Shown here: positions 13,702 through 21,237 of the stretch, piece after piece
Position numbering within the stretch: position 1 is the first letter of the stretch
How the letters are laid out: every line of letters starts with the position of its first letter
Source: JAIOTH01 sp964639335
Lineage (GTDB): Bacteria > Patescibacteriota > Patescibacteriia > UBA1558 > S5-K13
DNA length: 36,212 nt
Direction: 5' to 3'
NCBI GenBank assembly: GCA_964639335.1
Contig: CAZXCJ010000008.1
Coordinates: 1 to 36,212 of the forward strand
Notes under the pieces: generated by a model
What the model saw: only the letters and a program-made list of their open reading frames with translations
What the model was told of the DNA's origin: nothing
The model's database searches: none
Position numbers and translations under genes: made by a program

Positions 13702-15537
13702 ATGTCTCTTATCCGTAATTTTTGCATCATTGCTCATATCGATCACGGTAAGTCAACTTTAGCTGACCGTTTTTTAGAATTAACTCATACTATATCTAAT
13801 AGAGATATGAAAGAACAGGTCTTAGATACTATGGATTTGGAAAGAGAAAAGGGGATTACTATTAAATTACAGCCCGTTAGAATGAAATACAAACACTTTA
13901 ATCAAGAATATATTTTAAATTTAATAGACACGCCAGGACATATGGATTTTTCTTATGAGGTCTCCCGTTCTATTGCTTGCGTTGAGGGCGCTTTATTAGT
14001 TGTTGACGCCAGCCAGGGAGTTCAGGCCCAGACCTTAGTTAATTTAAGATTTGCTCAAGAATATAATTTAAAAATAATTCCAGTTTTGAATAAAATTGAT
14101 TTGGCAACTGCAGATATAAGTAAAGCCAAACATGAAATTATTAGTTTATTGAATTGTGACGAATCGGAAATTTTAGAAATTTCTGCTAAAACTGGCCAAG
14201 GAGTTGATAAATTATTAGATGAAATAATAAAAAAAATTCCCAGTCCTTTAATTAATACTGAAAATAGTCAGGCCTTAATTTTTGATTCTATTTATGATGA
14301 ATATAGGGGCATTATTTCTTATGTTAGAGTTTTTGCCGGTAGTTTTAAAAGAGGGGATAAAATTAAATTTTTAGGCACAAAACGGGATAGTGAAATTCTA
14401 GAAGTTGGTTATCTAAAGATTAGCAGAGAAAAAAGTGCAGAAATAAAAAGTGGAGAAATTGGTTATATTATTAATAACGAAAAAGATCTGAATAGTGTTA
14501 GGGTGGGAGACACGATTGCTTTGAGTTCTCAAAAAAATGGCGCTTTGCCGGGATATAAAATAGTTAAACCCATGGTTTATGCTGGAGTATATTCCCGGGG
14601 AGGGGATAGGTATGAAGAATTAAGAGAGGCCGTAGAAAAATTAAAATTAAACGATTCATCTTTAGAAACAGAGCCGGAATCTTCTGCAATTTTTGGTTTT
14701 GGCTTTAGATGCGGTTTTCTGGGCCTTTTACATTTAGATATATTTTTACAAAGATTAAAAAGAGAATATGATTTGGATTTAGTGGTTACTATCCCTTCGG
14801 TAGCTTATCGCGCATATTTAAAGAAGGGGAGTATTAAAAAATATATGAAAAATAAGAAAATGGAGCTTTTCTCTGATTCTGGCCAGGATTATGTTATTTT
14901 AACTAAACCAGCGGAATATGATACTCAGTTTATTGAAAAAATGGAGGAGCCTATTGTAAAAATGAATATTGTAACTCCTGTGCAATATATGGGTCCGGTA
15001 ATGAGTTTGTCTGAAAAAAGAAGAGGAAATTATTTAAATACTGAATATTTAGATAATAATTTAGTGGTTTTAAAATATGAAATTCCCTTAGCTCCCATTT
15101 TAGTGGATTTTTATGATAGTTTAAAAAGTGTTAGCCGGGGATATGCTTCTCTTAATTATGAATTTTTAAAATATCAACCGGTGGATTTAATTAGATTAGA
15201 TATTTATATTGCCGAGGAATTAATTGAACCTTTGGCCAGCTTTGTTTATCAAGACGAGGCATTCAGTATTGGTAAGTCAATAGTTAGGAGATTAAAGGAT
15301 AGGGTTCCCAAACAGCAATTTGTAGTTAAAATTCAAGCTGCAATTGGTTCTAAAATTATTGCTGCGGAGAGATTAAGCGCTTTACGTAAAGATGTCACGG
15401 CCAATCTTTATGGTGGAGATGTTAGTCGGAAGAAAAAATTGTTAGCTAAACAAAAAAAGGGCAAAAAAAGAATGCAGGCCTATGGAAGGGTTGCATTGCC
15501 CCAAGATGCCTATTTATCAGTTTTAAAGCGTGATTAA
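13702..15537 (+). CDS. lepA: Elongation factor 4 (LepA)
   Basis: A 611-residue translational GTPase, full length. G1 is AHIDHGKST (11-19), G2 lies in the EREKGITIK region, G3 is DTPGH and G4 is NKID. Then follow the EF-G-like beta-barrel (GTKRDSEILEVGYLK), domains III and V (FGFRCGFLGLLHLDIFLQRL is a LepA hallmark) and the LepA-specific C-terminal domain ending KKGKKRMQAYGRVALPQDAY. It acts on stalled or mispositioned ribosomes (back-translocation and assembly roles have been reported). It sits 4 bp behind murJ with no promoter between, so the two are probably one operon. LepA is a conserved marker useful for phylogenetic placement. Confidence 0.96.
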   Translation: MSLIRNFCIIAHIDHGKSTLADRFLELTHTISNRDMKEQVLDTMDLEREKGITIKLQPVRMKYKHFNQEYILNLIDTPGHMDFSYEVSRSIACVEGALLVVDASQGVQAQTLVNLRFAQEYNLKIIPVLNKIDLATADISKAKHEIISLLNCDESEILEISAKTGQGVDKLLDEIIKKIPSPLINTENSQALIFDSIYDEYRGIISYVRVFAGSFKRGDKIKFLGTKRDSEILEVGYLKISREKSAEIKSGEIGYIINNEKDLNSVRVGDTIALSSQKNGALPGYKIVKPMVYAGVYSRGGDRYEELREAVEKLKLNDSSLETEPESSAIFGFGFRCGFLGLLHLDIFLQRLKREYDLDLVVTIPSVAYRAYLKKGSIKKYMKNKKMELFSDSGQDYVILTKPAEYDTQFIEKMEEPIVKMNIVTPVQYMGPVMSLSEKRRGNYLNTEYLDNNLVVLKYEIPLAPILVDFYDSLKSVSRGYASLNYEFLKYQPVDLIRLDIYIAEELIEPLASFVYQDEAFSIGKSIVRRLKDRVPKQQFVVKIQAAIGSKIIAAERLSALRKDVTANLYGGDVSRKKKLLAKQKKGKKRMQAYGRVALPQDAYLSVLKRD

Positions 15538-15647
15538 TTAATTAGAAATTAGTTTTTCGAAATTCGAAATTAGTAATCGAAGATGGAAATTTGAGATTAG
15601 TTAACGACTTTCTATCTTCAATTTTCTATTATGATTTTCGAATTTAA

Positions 15648-15743
15648 TTAACGAAACAAAGGCCACATTGTCCAAATCACCATGCTGATAGCTATAAAAC
15701 TGGCTAAAATGGCCCAAATAATTTTAATAGTTTTTCTTTTCAT
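15648..15743 (-). CDS. 31-aa single-span membrane peptide, antisense
   Basis: On the minus strand, ATG at 15743 opens 31 codons to TAA at 15648-15650. A basic N-terminus (MKRKTIK) is followed by one hydrophobic helix (IIWAILASFIAISMVIWTMW) and a short PLFR tail: a clean single-span peptide with a positive-inside start. Its ATG abuts the ATG of the divergent PH-domain gene (CATATG at 15741-15746), so any promoters must lie within the opposite reading frames unless both mRNAs are leaderless. I believe similar 30-50-residue single-span peptides occur near this locus in other Parcubacteria, but I cannot verify it here. Too short for standard gene callers. Confidence 0.5.
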   Translation of the reverse strand: MKRKTIKIIWAILASFIAISMVIWTMWPLFR

Positions 15744-16220
15744 ATGTTTAATTTTAACAGATATTTAACAAAGAATGAAGAAGTGATTCAAATTGTTCAT
15801 TCTTCTAAATTTATTTTATATTTAAAATTGTTTTTTTCTTTCTTAATTTTTTGTGGACCATTCTTTTTTATGTTTCCAATTTTAAGTTTAGGGGTGAGGG
15901 GAATTTCTTTGTCTTTATTAATTTTGTCTTTAGCTATAGTTTTAGCTTTTAAATCCCATTCCCATTGGTCTTATAATTGTATTTTACTTAGCAATCGAAA
16001 AATTTATAGATTTTATTATCAGGGCTTATTTAAAAAAACAGTGGAAGAATTTAATTTACAAAGCATTGATGAAATTTCTATTGAATATCATAATATATTT
16101 TTGCAAATGTTTAGGGTCGGAGATTTAATTATTTTTTTGAAAAACGATAAGTATATTGATTTAAATAATATTTATAATGCCAAGAAGACAAAAAATAAGA
16201 TTTGGGAGATGAGTAGTTAA
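15744..16220 (+). CDS. PH-domain (bPH2-like) membrane protein
   Basis: A 158-residue protein. A short cytoplasmic N-terminus (FNRYLTKNEEVIQIVHSSKF) leads into two adjacent membrane helices (about 22-45 and 50-70). After these comes a bacterial pleckstrin-homology-like domain (about 78-155), with the ILLSNRKIYRFYYQGLFKKT strand pattern followed by SIDEISIEYHN. This is the YdbT/bPH2 arrangement found in many small membrane proteins of uncertain function. The ATG is taken from CATATG at 15741-15746, and no other Met is close. There is no Shine-Dalgarno. A terminator at 16235-16261 ends the gene. A role in membrane or envelope homeostasis is a guess from architecture. Confidence 0.72.
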   Translation: MFNFNRYLTKNEEVIQIVHSSKFILYLKLFFSFLIFCGPFFFMFPILSLGVRGISLSLLILSLAIVLAFKSHSHWSYNCILLSNRKIYRFYYQGLFKKTVEEFNLQSIDEISIEYHNIFLQMFRVGDLIIFLKNDKYIDLNNIYNAKKTKNKIWEMSS

Positions 16221-16234
16221 ATATTTTTAAAATA

Positions 16235-16261
16235 AACGCGAGTCAATAATTCGCGTTTTTT
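16235..16261 (+). terminator. Rho-independent terminator
   Basis: AACGCGA (16235-16241) pairs with TCGCGTT (16251-16257), with a 9-nt loop, followed by a T tract. It separates the PH-domain gene from the next promoter. Confidence 0.8.
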
Positions 16262-16273
16262 GTGTTTTTTTAT

Positions 16274-16279
16274 TATAAT
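16274..16279 (+). promoter_or_regulatory. -10 element fixing the start of the DivIC-like gene
   Basis: A perfect TATAAT whose last base is 6 bp before ATG 16286. It lies inside a longer frame that could begin at GTG 16262. A promoter there makes the ATG the real start and the mRNA leaderless. No clear -35. Confidence 0.6.
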
Positions 16280-16285
16280 AAATGT

Positions 16286-16699
16286 ATGACTAAAGGATCT
16301 AATGATTCATTCATTTTTAAATTACTTTTTTCTAAATTATTTTTTATAATACTTTTTATTATTGTAGTTTTTTTGTCCTTTAATATATATAAAGGATTAA
16401 AACAAAGGATGGATGTCAAAAAAGAAATTTCTAATTTAAGAATGGAGATAAATAATTTAGAAAAGCAAAATAATGGGCTAAGTGGTTTAATAGAATATTT
16501 TGCCACGGACGAGTATGTAGAATCGGCTTCTCGGGAAAAATTGGGTTATAAAAAATTGGGAGAAAAAATTGTTGTTTTAAGCGAGGAGGGCGATGATGGG
16601 GCCCTGGGTTTTTTAGAACAAGGAACAAATTTTACTGATCACGGACTTTCTAATGCAAACTTATGGTGGAATTATTTTTTCAATAAAAACTATGACTAA
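16286..16699 (+). CDS. DivIC/FtsB-like septum protein
   Basis: A 137-residue bitopic protein. A short cytoplasmic tail (MTKGSNDSFIFKL) precedes one membrane helix (about 12-35, LFFIILFIIVVFLSFNIYKG). Then come a coiled coil (about 38-68, DVKKEISNLRMEINNLEKQN) and the family's small globular motif YVESASREKLGYKKLGEKIV. DivIC/FtsB with FtsL bridges early and late divisome proteins and helps activate FtsW/FtsI septal synthesis. Other division genes in the window (ftsE, ftsX, ftsW) support the role. I place the start at ATG 16286 rather than an upstream GTG because a perfect -10 lies between. It overlaps the next gene by 8 bp (ATGACTAA), so translation is coupled. Confidence 0.8.
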   Translation: MTKGSNDSFIFKLLFSKLFFIILFIIVVFLSFNIYKGLKQRMDVKKEISNLRMEINNLEKQNNGLSGLIEYFATDEYVESASREKLGYKKLGEKIVVLSEEGDDGALGFLEQGTNFTDHGLSNANLWWNYFFNKNYD

Positions 16700-17564
16700 A
16701 ATATTTACTAAAAAAAGAGCCATATTAATATTGATTTATTTGTTTTTGGCAGTGATTGTTTTTTGTGTTTTCGACATTTATTTTTTAAAGGGAAATACTT
16801 TTTTATCTAAGCAGACTAGTAAATTTATTCCTTATCCCGCCTTAGTAATTAATAATAAATTTATTACTTTAAATCAGTATAATGAATTTTTAGCAGATTA
16901 TAAGAAATATTTTGAAAATTTTGATAATAATAATGCTGATTTGTTAGCCAAACAATCTATTTTGAGAAATCAATTATTAGAACAAATTTTACGGAAAATG
17001 GGTGGAGAGATTAATCCAGAGGAATTTCGTAATTTTACAGTCAGTTTTTATAAAGATAATAATATTAGTAATCCAGTTTTAGGAAAAGAAAAGTTTGATT
17101 ATTATTTTTTAAAGCCCATTTTTGCTAAAAGAAAAATTTTAGAAAAACTCTCTGATGATAAATTGAATTTAGAAAATAAGAAAAAAATAGATGAAATATA
17201 CGCAGACCTTGTAAAAAATCCAGAAAAATTTTCTGAGTACAAAGAACTCCACAAAGACACAAATTTAGATTTTAATGATCAGATTGGCTGGCTTTCTTAT
17301 AATGATTTACCGGATTATTTGAAGGGTGGTATTTGGGGAATGGAATTGGGAGAGTTTACCCCTGTTATGAAAAGCATTTCGGGATATCATATATACAAAT
17401 TAACTGGTAAGATAAAATATGATGACACTCCAAATTTTTATTATCAATTCAAACAAATATTTTTACCGATTTATCAGTTAGAAGATTACTTAAATAATTT
17501 TTTGAAAAATAGTAAAATATATTTATTAGTTGGCGACGAAAAAGAAGTAATTGATAATAATTAA
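16692..17564 (+). CDS. Parvulin-type peptidyl-prolyl isomerase (SurA/PrsA-like)
   Basis: A 290-residue protein with an N-terminal membrane anchor or uncleaved signal (about 9-31, AILILIYLFLAVIVFCVFDI). A SurA-N-like helical region follows (NKFITLNQYNEFLADYKKYF). Residues about 165-245 form a PpiC/rotamase domain, with the hallmarks DQIGWLSYNDLP, LGEFTPVMKSISGYHIYKL and a short C-terminal extension. It would fold exported proteins at the outer membrane face, receiving Sec substrates. The upstream in-frame ATG at 16653 would overlap the DivIC-like gene by 47 bp. I choose ATG 16692, which overlaps that gene's stop by 8 bp and gives a standard basic start MTKIFTKKRA. Confidence 0.8.
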   Translation: MTKIFTKKRAILILIYLFLAVIVFCVFDIYFLKGNTFLSKQTSKFIPYPALVINNKFITLNQYNEFLADYKKYFENFDNNNADLLAKQSILRNQLLEQILRKMGGEINPEEFRNFTVSFYKDNNISNPVLGKEKFDYYFLKPIFAKRKILEKLSDDKLNLENKKKIDEIYADLVKNPEKFSEYKELHKDTNLDFNDQIGWLSYNDLPDYLKGGIWGMELGEFTPVMKSISGYHIYKLTGKIKYDDTPNFYYQFKQIFLPIYQLEDYLNNFLKNSKIYLLVGDEKEVIDNN

Positions 17565-17606
17565 ATTAGGAATTTCAAAAGTTTGATTAATAGAACATTA
17601 ATGCAG

Positions 17607-17858
17607 TAATAATATATAGTTAAGAATATATCGAAGTTATGCCGAGACCCACCTACGCCACCTCCTCCGCTAAAGCCTCGGAGGTCGAGAAGGCTTCCCC
17701 CTTCGCCCCTCGGCAAGCTCGGGACTACGGAGGATCTTCGACCCCTCGGCAAGCTCGGGGTCTGCGACAGTTGGTGCCCAACTTCGCAAAAAGCAATTAG
17801 ATTTTTAAATAACCATTTAATAATATATAGTTAAGAATATATCGAAGTTATGCCGAGA
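17607..17858 (+). repeat. 41-bp direct repeat bracketing a palindromic insert beside tRNA-Thr
   Basis: 17607-17647 and 17818-17858 are identical over 41 bp. Each copy ends with GCCGAGA, the first seven bases (acceptor 5' strand) of the tRNA. Only the second copy continues into a tRNA. Between them, 17648-17817 holds a GC-rich palindromic block: CCTCCG/CGGAGG (17664-17669 with 17679-17684), two copies of CCCTCGGCAAGCTCGGG (near 17707 and 17743), and the hairpin TGCGA-C-AGTTGG/CCAACT-TCGCA (17763-17788). The geometry suggests that a repeat insertion was accompanied by duplication of the tRNA promoter and 5' end. Confidence 0.85.
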
Positions 17859-17927
17859 TAGCTCAGTTGGTAGAGCGGGGCTTTCGTAAAGCTCAGGCCA
17901 TAGGTTCGAATCCTGTTCTCGGCTCCA
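17852..17927 (+). tRNA. tRNA-Thr (anticodon CGT)
   Basis: A complete cloverleaf of 76 nt. The acceptor is GCCGAGA/TCTCGGC and the D arm GCTC/GAGC with AGTTGGTA. The anticodon stem is GGGCT/AGCTC (one G-U) with loop TTCGTAA, so the anticodon is CGT, reading ACG. The T arm is ATAGG/CCTGT around TTCGAAT. The 3' CCA is encoded (17925-17927). CCA is also the start of a CCATAAACC/GGTTTATGG inverted repeat downstream. The identical upstream 41 bp occurs a second time 211 bp earlier without a tRNA. Confidence 0.95.
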
Positions 17928-18028
17928 TAAACCACTCGCTTGTCATAAATTCTTCGCTCGGGTTTATGGCGCCGCCATTATAAATTAAGAATGGTTTATG
18001 TGGTGAACCGGAGGAACGACTGGTTCAC
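17925..18028. repeat. Palindromic repeats downstream of tRNA-Thr
   Basis: CCATAAACC (17925-17933) pairs with GGTTTATGG (17961-17969), enclosing TCATAAATTCTTCGCTCGG, which resembles the sequence after murC near 28954. GTGAACC (18003-18009) pairs with GGTTCAC (18022-18028). There is no ORF between the tRNA and ftsE. The first stem may serve in tRNA 3' processing or termination. Confidence 0.6.
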
Positions 18029-18114
18029 TACTATACCCTCACTTTGTTCAGGCTTCGGATGGCAGGCCATTTATTAATTAAAAATTAGGATTATTTTTAA
18101 GACCAAATTAAAAT

Positions 18115-18795
18115 ATGATTAAAATAACCAATTTATCCAAATTTTATAAACCCAATGTCTGGGCTTTAAATAAGGTCTCTTTAAATATTAAATCAGGAGA
18201 ATTTGTTTCTATTGTGGGACAAAGCGGAACCGGTAAAACCACCTTAGTTAAAATGATTATTGCTGATGAGAGCCCCACGGAAGGATTATTGGAAATAGGC
18301 GGTTGGGACATAACTAATATTAGATCTTATGAGATTCCTTATTTAAGGAGACAGATTGGGGTTGTTTTTCAGGATTATAAATTATTGCCTAAAAAAAATG
18401 TTTATGAAAATGTGGGTTTTGCTTTAGAAAGTTGTGGTGTTAAAAGAGAAAGAATTGAAAAAATAGTTCCCCAAATTTTAAAAATTGTTGGTTTACAGAA
18501 TAAAATGGATAGATATCCATATCAATTATCCGGAGGAGAACAACAAAGAACAGCAATTGCCAGGTCTTTAGTTCATCAACCAAAACTTTTAATAGCTGAT
18601 GAGCCTACAGGTAATTTGGATTCTATTAATTCTCGAGAAATAATTGATTTATTATTAAAAATTAATGATTTTGATACTACGGTAATTATGGTTAGCCATA
18701 ATCGAGATATTATTAATAGTTTGAGTAAAAGAGTCGTTACTATGGATGATGGAAAGATTATTAGTGATCAAATCAAGGGGCGATACATTCTTTAA
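18115..18795 (+). CDS. ftsE: Cell-division ABC ATPase FtsE
   Basis: A 226-residue ABC ATPase. Walker A is GQSGTGKTT (35-43), the Q loop is in IGVVFQDYKLLP, the signature is LSGGEQQRTAIARSL, Walker B is LLIADEPTGNLD and the H loop is VIMVSHNRD. The size and sequence are typical of FtsE, which with FtsX forms a membrane complex that controls peptidoglycan hydrolases at the septum. ftsX follows after an 89-bp spacer made of TTAACAATTTAACC-type words. No periplasmic hydrolase partner gene is adjacent. There is no Shine-Dalgarno, and the promoter is not evident in the repeat-rich upstream DNA. Confidence 0.94.
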   Translation: MIKITNLSKFYKPNVWALNKVSLNIKSGEFVSIVGQSGTGKTTLVKMIIADESPTEGLLEIGGWDITNIRSYEIPYLRRQIGVVFQDYKLLPKKNVYENVGFALESCGVKRERIEKIVPQILKIVGLQNKMDRYPYQLSGGEQQRTAIARSLVHQPKLLIADEPTGNLDSINSREIIDLLLKINDFDTTVIMVSHNRDIINSLSKRVVTMDDGKIISDQIKGRYIL

Positions 18796-18884
18796 ACGGT
18801 TAAACCGCTAAATTGTTAAATTGTTTTTGTCCGATTATTTAACAATTTAACCATTTAACAATTTAACCATTCAACAATTTAATT

Positions 18885-19814
18885 ATGCTTACTTCATTTG
18901 TTAGGGTAATAAAATTTGCTTTTCAGGGGTTTTGGAGAAATATTTGGCTTTCCATAATAAATATTACTATTTTAGTTTTAACTTTATTTATTATAAATTT
19001 TTTGATTGGCTTTAATCTTTTGGCCGACAATGCTATTCAAGTGGTTAATGAGAAAGTTGATGTCGGTTTATATTTTCAACAAAATGTAAGTTCGGAAAAA
19101 ATTACTGAAATAAAAAATAAAATTGCAGAGTCTTATTATATAAAAGACGTAATTTATGTTTCTTCTGAGGATGCCCTAAGTGACTTTGAAGAAAGACATG
19201 CTTCAGATGAGGATATTATTAGTGCTTTGAATGAATTAAAGAATGATGATGGGCAAATTTTTTCTGCTAGTTTAAAAATTAAAGCCAAGGATATGGCCAT
19301 GTATGATGATATTTTAGATGAATTGAAAAATAGTCAATATCGGGATTTATTTGAGATAGATGAAATGGAATTTCAGGATTATTCTCGAATGACCAATCGT
19401 TTATATGATATATCTAACAGAGTGAAGCTTATTGGCTATGTTATTTCTTTGATTTTTATCATGATTGCTTTGATGATGGTTTATAATACTATTAAAATAG
19501 CTACATATACCCACAGAGAAGAGATTGGTATTATGAAATTAGTGGGGGCTACTGATAATTTTATTAAAATTCCATTTTTGGTGGAAATTCTTATGTATAA
19601 TTTAATAGCTTTGATTGTAGTCGTAATTTTATTTTATACTTTTCTTTCTATTGTCAGCCCATTTATTAATAAATTATTTACAGATTATCCTTTTGATATT
19701 ATTGCTTATTTTAATCATAATTTTATTTTGATTTTCTTGGGTCAATTTATTATTATGGCCCTATTTTCAGTAATTAGCAGTTCAATAGCAATTAAAAAAT
19801 TCATCAAGGTTTAA
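18885..19814 (+). CDS. ftsX: Cell-division permease FtsX
   Basis: A 309-residue membrane protein with the FtsX layout. The first helix (about 18-45, LSIINITILVLTLFIINFLI) precedes an extracytoplasmic domain (about 46-175, with VDVGLYFQQNVSSEKITEI and YVSSEDALSDFEERH). Three helices follow at about 183-207, 230-255 and 278-300. The cytoplasmic loop THREEIGIMKLVGATDNFIK is the family signature. It transmits FtsE ATP hydrolysis to extracytoplasmic cell-wall hydrolases. It is in one operon with ftsE and is closed by a strong bidirectional terminator shared with the convergent rpmA. Confidence 0.92.
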   Translation: MLTSFVRVIKFAFQGFWRNIWLSIINITILVLTLFIINFLIGFNLLADNAIQVVNEKVDVGLYFQQNVSSEKITEIKNKIAESYYIKDVIYVSSEDALSDFEERHASDEDIISALNELKNDDGQIFSASLKIKAKDMAMYDDILDELKNSQYRDLFEIDEMEFQDYSRMTNRLYDISNRVKLIGYVISLIFIMIALMMVYNTIKIATYTHREEIGIMKLVGATDNFIKIPFLVEILMYNLIALIVVVILFYTFLSIVSPFINKLFTDYPFDIIAYFNHNFILIFLGQFIIMALFSVISSSIAIKKFIKV

Positions 19815-19857
19815 AAACAGAGATTTGTTTTGATAACAAAACAAATTTTTGTAAAAA

Positions 19858-19898
19858 TAAAAAGCCCCCTCATTTTTCAAAAAGTGGAGGGGCTTTTG
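19858..19898. terminator. Bidirectional terminator between ftsX and rpmA
   Basis: AAAAGCCCC and TCA on the left pair with TGGAGGGGCTTTT (19885-19897) on the right, with one bulged C, and A/T tracts lie on both sides. It can end both the plus-strand ftsEX and the minus-strand rpmA transcripts. Confidence 0.8.
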
Positions 19899-19914
19899 TA
19901 TAGTAAAATAGAAT

Positions 19915-20208
19915 TTACTTTTTTGATTTTTTTAATGGCTCAACAGACACAAAACATCTTAATTTTAAGTTGCCGTCAAAAGCCCTTTTTTTTCTTTTGG
20001 AAAATTTGACAGTACCAGCTATCTTAGAGAGGAGAGTATCATCATTTCCTCTTTTAACATTATCTCCAGGATGATATTTTGTTCCTCTTTGTCTGATAAT
20101 AACCTGTCCAGCATTAACTTTTTGTTTATTTTGAATTTTTATTCCCAATCTTTGGGCTTGAGAATCGCGTCCCAGCGAAGTAGATCCGCCAGCCTTTTTA
20201 TGTGCCAT
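19915..20208 (-). CDS. rpmA: 50S ribosomal protein L27
   Basis: A 97-residue bL27 with the canonical N-terminus MAHKKAGGSTSLGRDSQAQR, whose extreme end reaches the peptidyl-transferase centre, and the conserved core QVIIRQRGTKYHPGDNV. It has no cleavable N-terminal extension of the Firmicutes type. Normally rplU (L21) lies directly upstream. Here nothing ribosomal is adjacent and rpmA is a single-gene unit with its own promoter (20243-20270) and terminator, convergent with ftsX. The C-terminus is somewhat longer and more basic than in many bacteria (VEPLKKSKK). Confidence 0.97.
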   Translation of the reverse strand: MAHKKAGGSTSLGRDSQAQRLGIKIQNKQKVNAGQVIIRQRGTKYHPGDNVKRGNDDTLLSKIAGTVKFSKRKKRAFDGNLKLRCFVSVEPLKKSKK

Positions 20209-20242
20209 AAGGTTAGTTTAAAGTATAAGGTTTATGAATAAA

Positions 20243-20270
20243 AGTATAACAAAAATAGCTATATTGTCAA
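20243..20270 (-). promoter_or_regulatory. rpmA promoter (extended -10)
   Basis: Reading the minus strand, TTGACA (20270-20265) and TATACT (20248-20243) have a 16-bp spacer, with a TG one base upstream of the -10 (extended -10). Transcription would start near 20236, giving a leader of about 28 nt. Confidence 0.8.
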
Positions 20271-20405
20271 ATATTATGCTTTGACGAGCTAGATTTTAAA
20301 TGCTATTATTTAATCACGTAAAATGAGTTTTTGCATTTTTTTTGCGTTAAATAAATAATTCAAAGCGCAAAATTAAAAGCACAAAATTGAAAATTAATAA
20401 AATAT

Positions 20406-20792
20406 ATGTATTCAAAAAAAGTTATTGAACATTTTAAAAATCCTAAAAATTCTGGGCAAATTAAAAATGCTGATGCCATCGGGCAGGTTGGCAATCCTGT
20501 CTGTGGTGATGTGATGAAGATTTATCTGAAAGTAGATGAAAATTCTTCAAATTTAAAAAAATCTAAAATTAAAGATATTAAATTTGAAACTTTAGGTTGC
20601 GCGGCGGCCATTGCTTGTTCTTCAGTGGTGACTGAAAATGCCAAGGGAAAAACATTTGATTCAGCTTTGAAAATAAATAAAGATTTAATTTTAAAAAAAT
20701 TGGGCGGTTTGCCATTGCCCAAGATTCATTGTTCAATGTTGGCCATACAAGGATTAAAAAAGGCTATTGATGAGTATTTAAAGATTAAATAA
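20406..20792 (+). CDS. IscU/NifU-N-like Fe-S scaffold protein
   Basis: A 128-residue scaffold on which Fe-S clusters are assembled. The cluster ligands are in place: Cys33 with Asp35 (GNPVCGDVMKIYL), Cys65 (ETLGCAAAIACS, with Cys71 nearby), and His108-Cys109 (LPKIHCSMLAIQGL). The N-terminal YSKKVIEHFKNPKNSGQI is diagnostic of the IscU/NifU family. It opens a three-gene module with a NifU-C-like protein and a cysteine desulfurase. The classical hscA, hscB and fdx genes are absent. It is slightly divergent from E. coli IscU, and NifU-N is an equally good name. Confidence 0.9.
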   Translation: MYSKKVIEHFKNPKNSGQIKNADAIGQVGNPVCGDVMKIYLKVDENSSNLKKSKIKDIKFETLGCAAAIACSSVVTENAKGKTFDSALKINKDLILKKLGGLPLPKIHCSMLAIQGLKKAIDEYLKIK

Positions 20793-20936
20793 TTATCTAT
20801 TTTTATTAAAGTTTTAATAAATAAATAAATTATGAATTGAGTGATTTTAAAAATCGTAAATAGTAACTCGTAACTTGTAACTAATTGTTGATTGCAGATT
20901 ACAAATTACAAGTTACTGCTTACTAATTTAATAAAT

Positions 20937-21158
20937 ATGGATAAAAAAATAGAACAAAAATTAGATAAAATTAGGAAAGTTTTGCAAGCGGACGGAGGAG
21001 ATCTCAAAGTAAAATCTTATAATGAAAAAAAGAAAATTTTGAAGGTAGAATTATTGGGTATGTGCCAGGGCTGTCCCATGGCAGAAATAACCGTAAAAGG
21101 TTTTATTGAAAAAGAATTGCAAAAAGATATTCCTAAAATTAAAGTAGAAAGCATTTAA
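20937..21158 (+). CDS. NifU C-terminal-domain-like Fe-S carrier
   Basis: A 73-residue single-domain protein of the NifU-C/Nfu family. The N-terminal helix IEQKLDKIRKVLQADGGDLK and the CxxC cluster site MCQGCPMAE (Cys43, Cys46) followed by VKGFIEKEL are diagnostic. It accepts and delivers [4Fe-4S] clusters as a homodimer. I choose ATG 20937 over an upstream TTG at 20892, because the added 15 residues come from an AT-rich inverted-repeat spacer and are not conserved-looking. It lies between the scaffold and desulfurase genes, so NifU is split into separate N and C polypeptides here. Confidence 0.88.
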   Translation: MDKKIEQKLDKIRKVLQADGGDLKVKSYNEKKKILKVELLGMCQGCPMAEITVKGFIEKELQKDIPKIKVESI

Positions 21159-21237
21159 TCAGTTATAAGTTATAAGCTATAAGCCATAAGCTAATTCTTG
21201 AGAGCTGATGGCTGAAAGCTAATAGCTAATTATATAT

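Noticed and set aside
16262..16285. GTG start at 16262 for the DivIC-like protein
   Set aside because: A perfect TATAAT sits inside this extension 6 bp before ATG 16286, and the added residues are not family-like.
16653..16691. Upstream ATG for the parvulin gene
   Set aside because: It would overlap the DivIC-like gene by 47 bp. ATG 16692 gives a normal basic start and an 8-bp overlap.
17561..17752. Minus-strand ORF over the GC-rich palindromes before tRNA-Thr
   Set aside because: Its Gly/Arg/Ser-rich translation arises from repeat DNA. It overlaps the parvulin stop and the duplicated tRNA flank and has no RBS.
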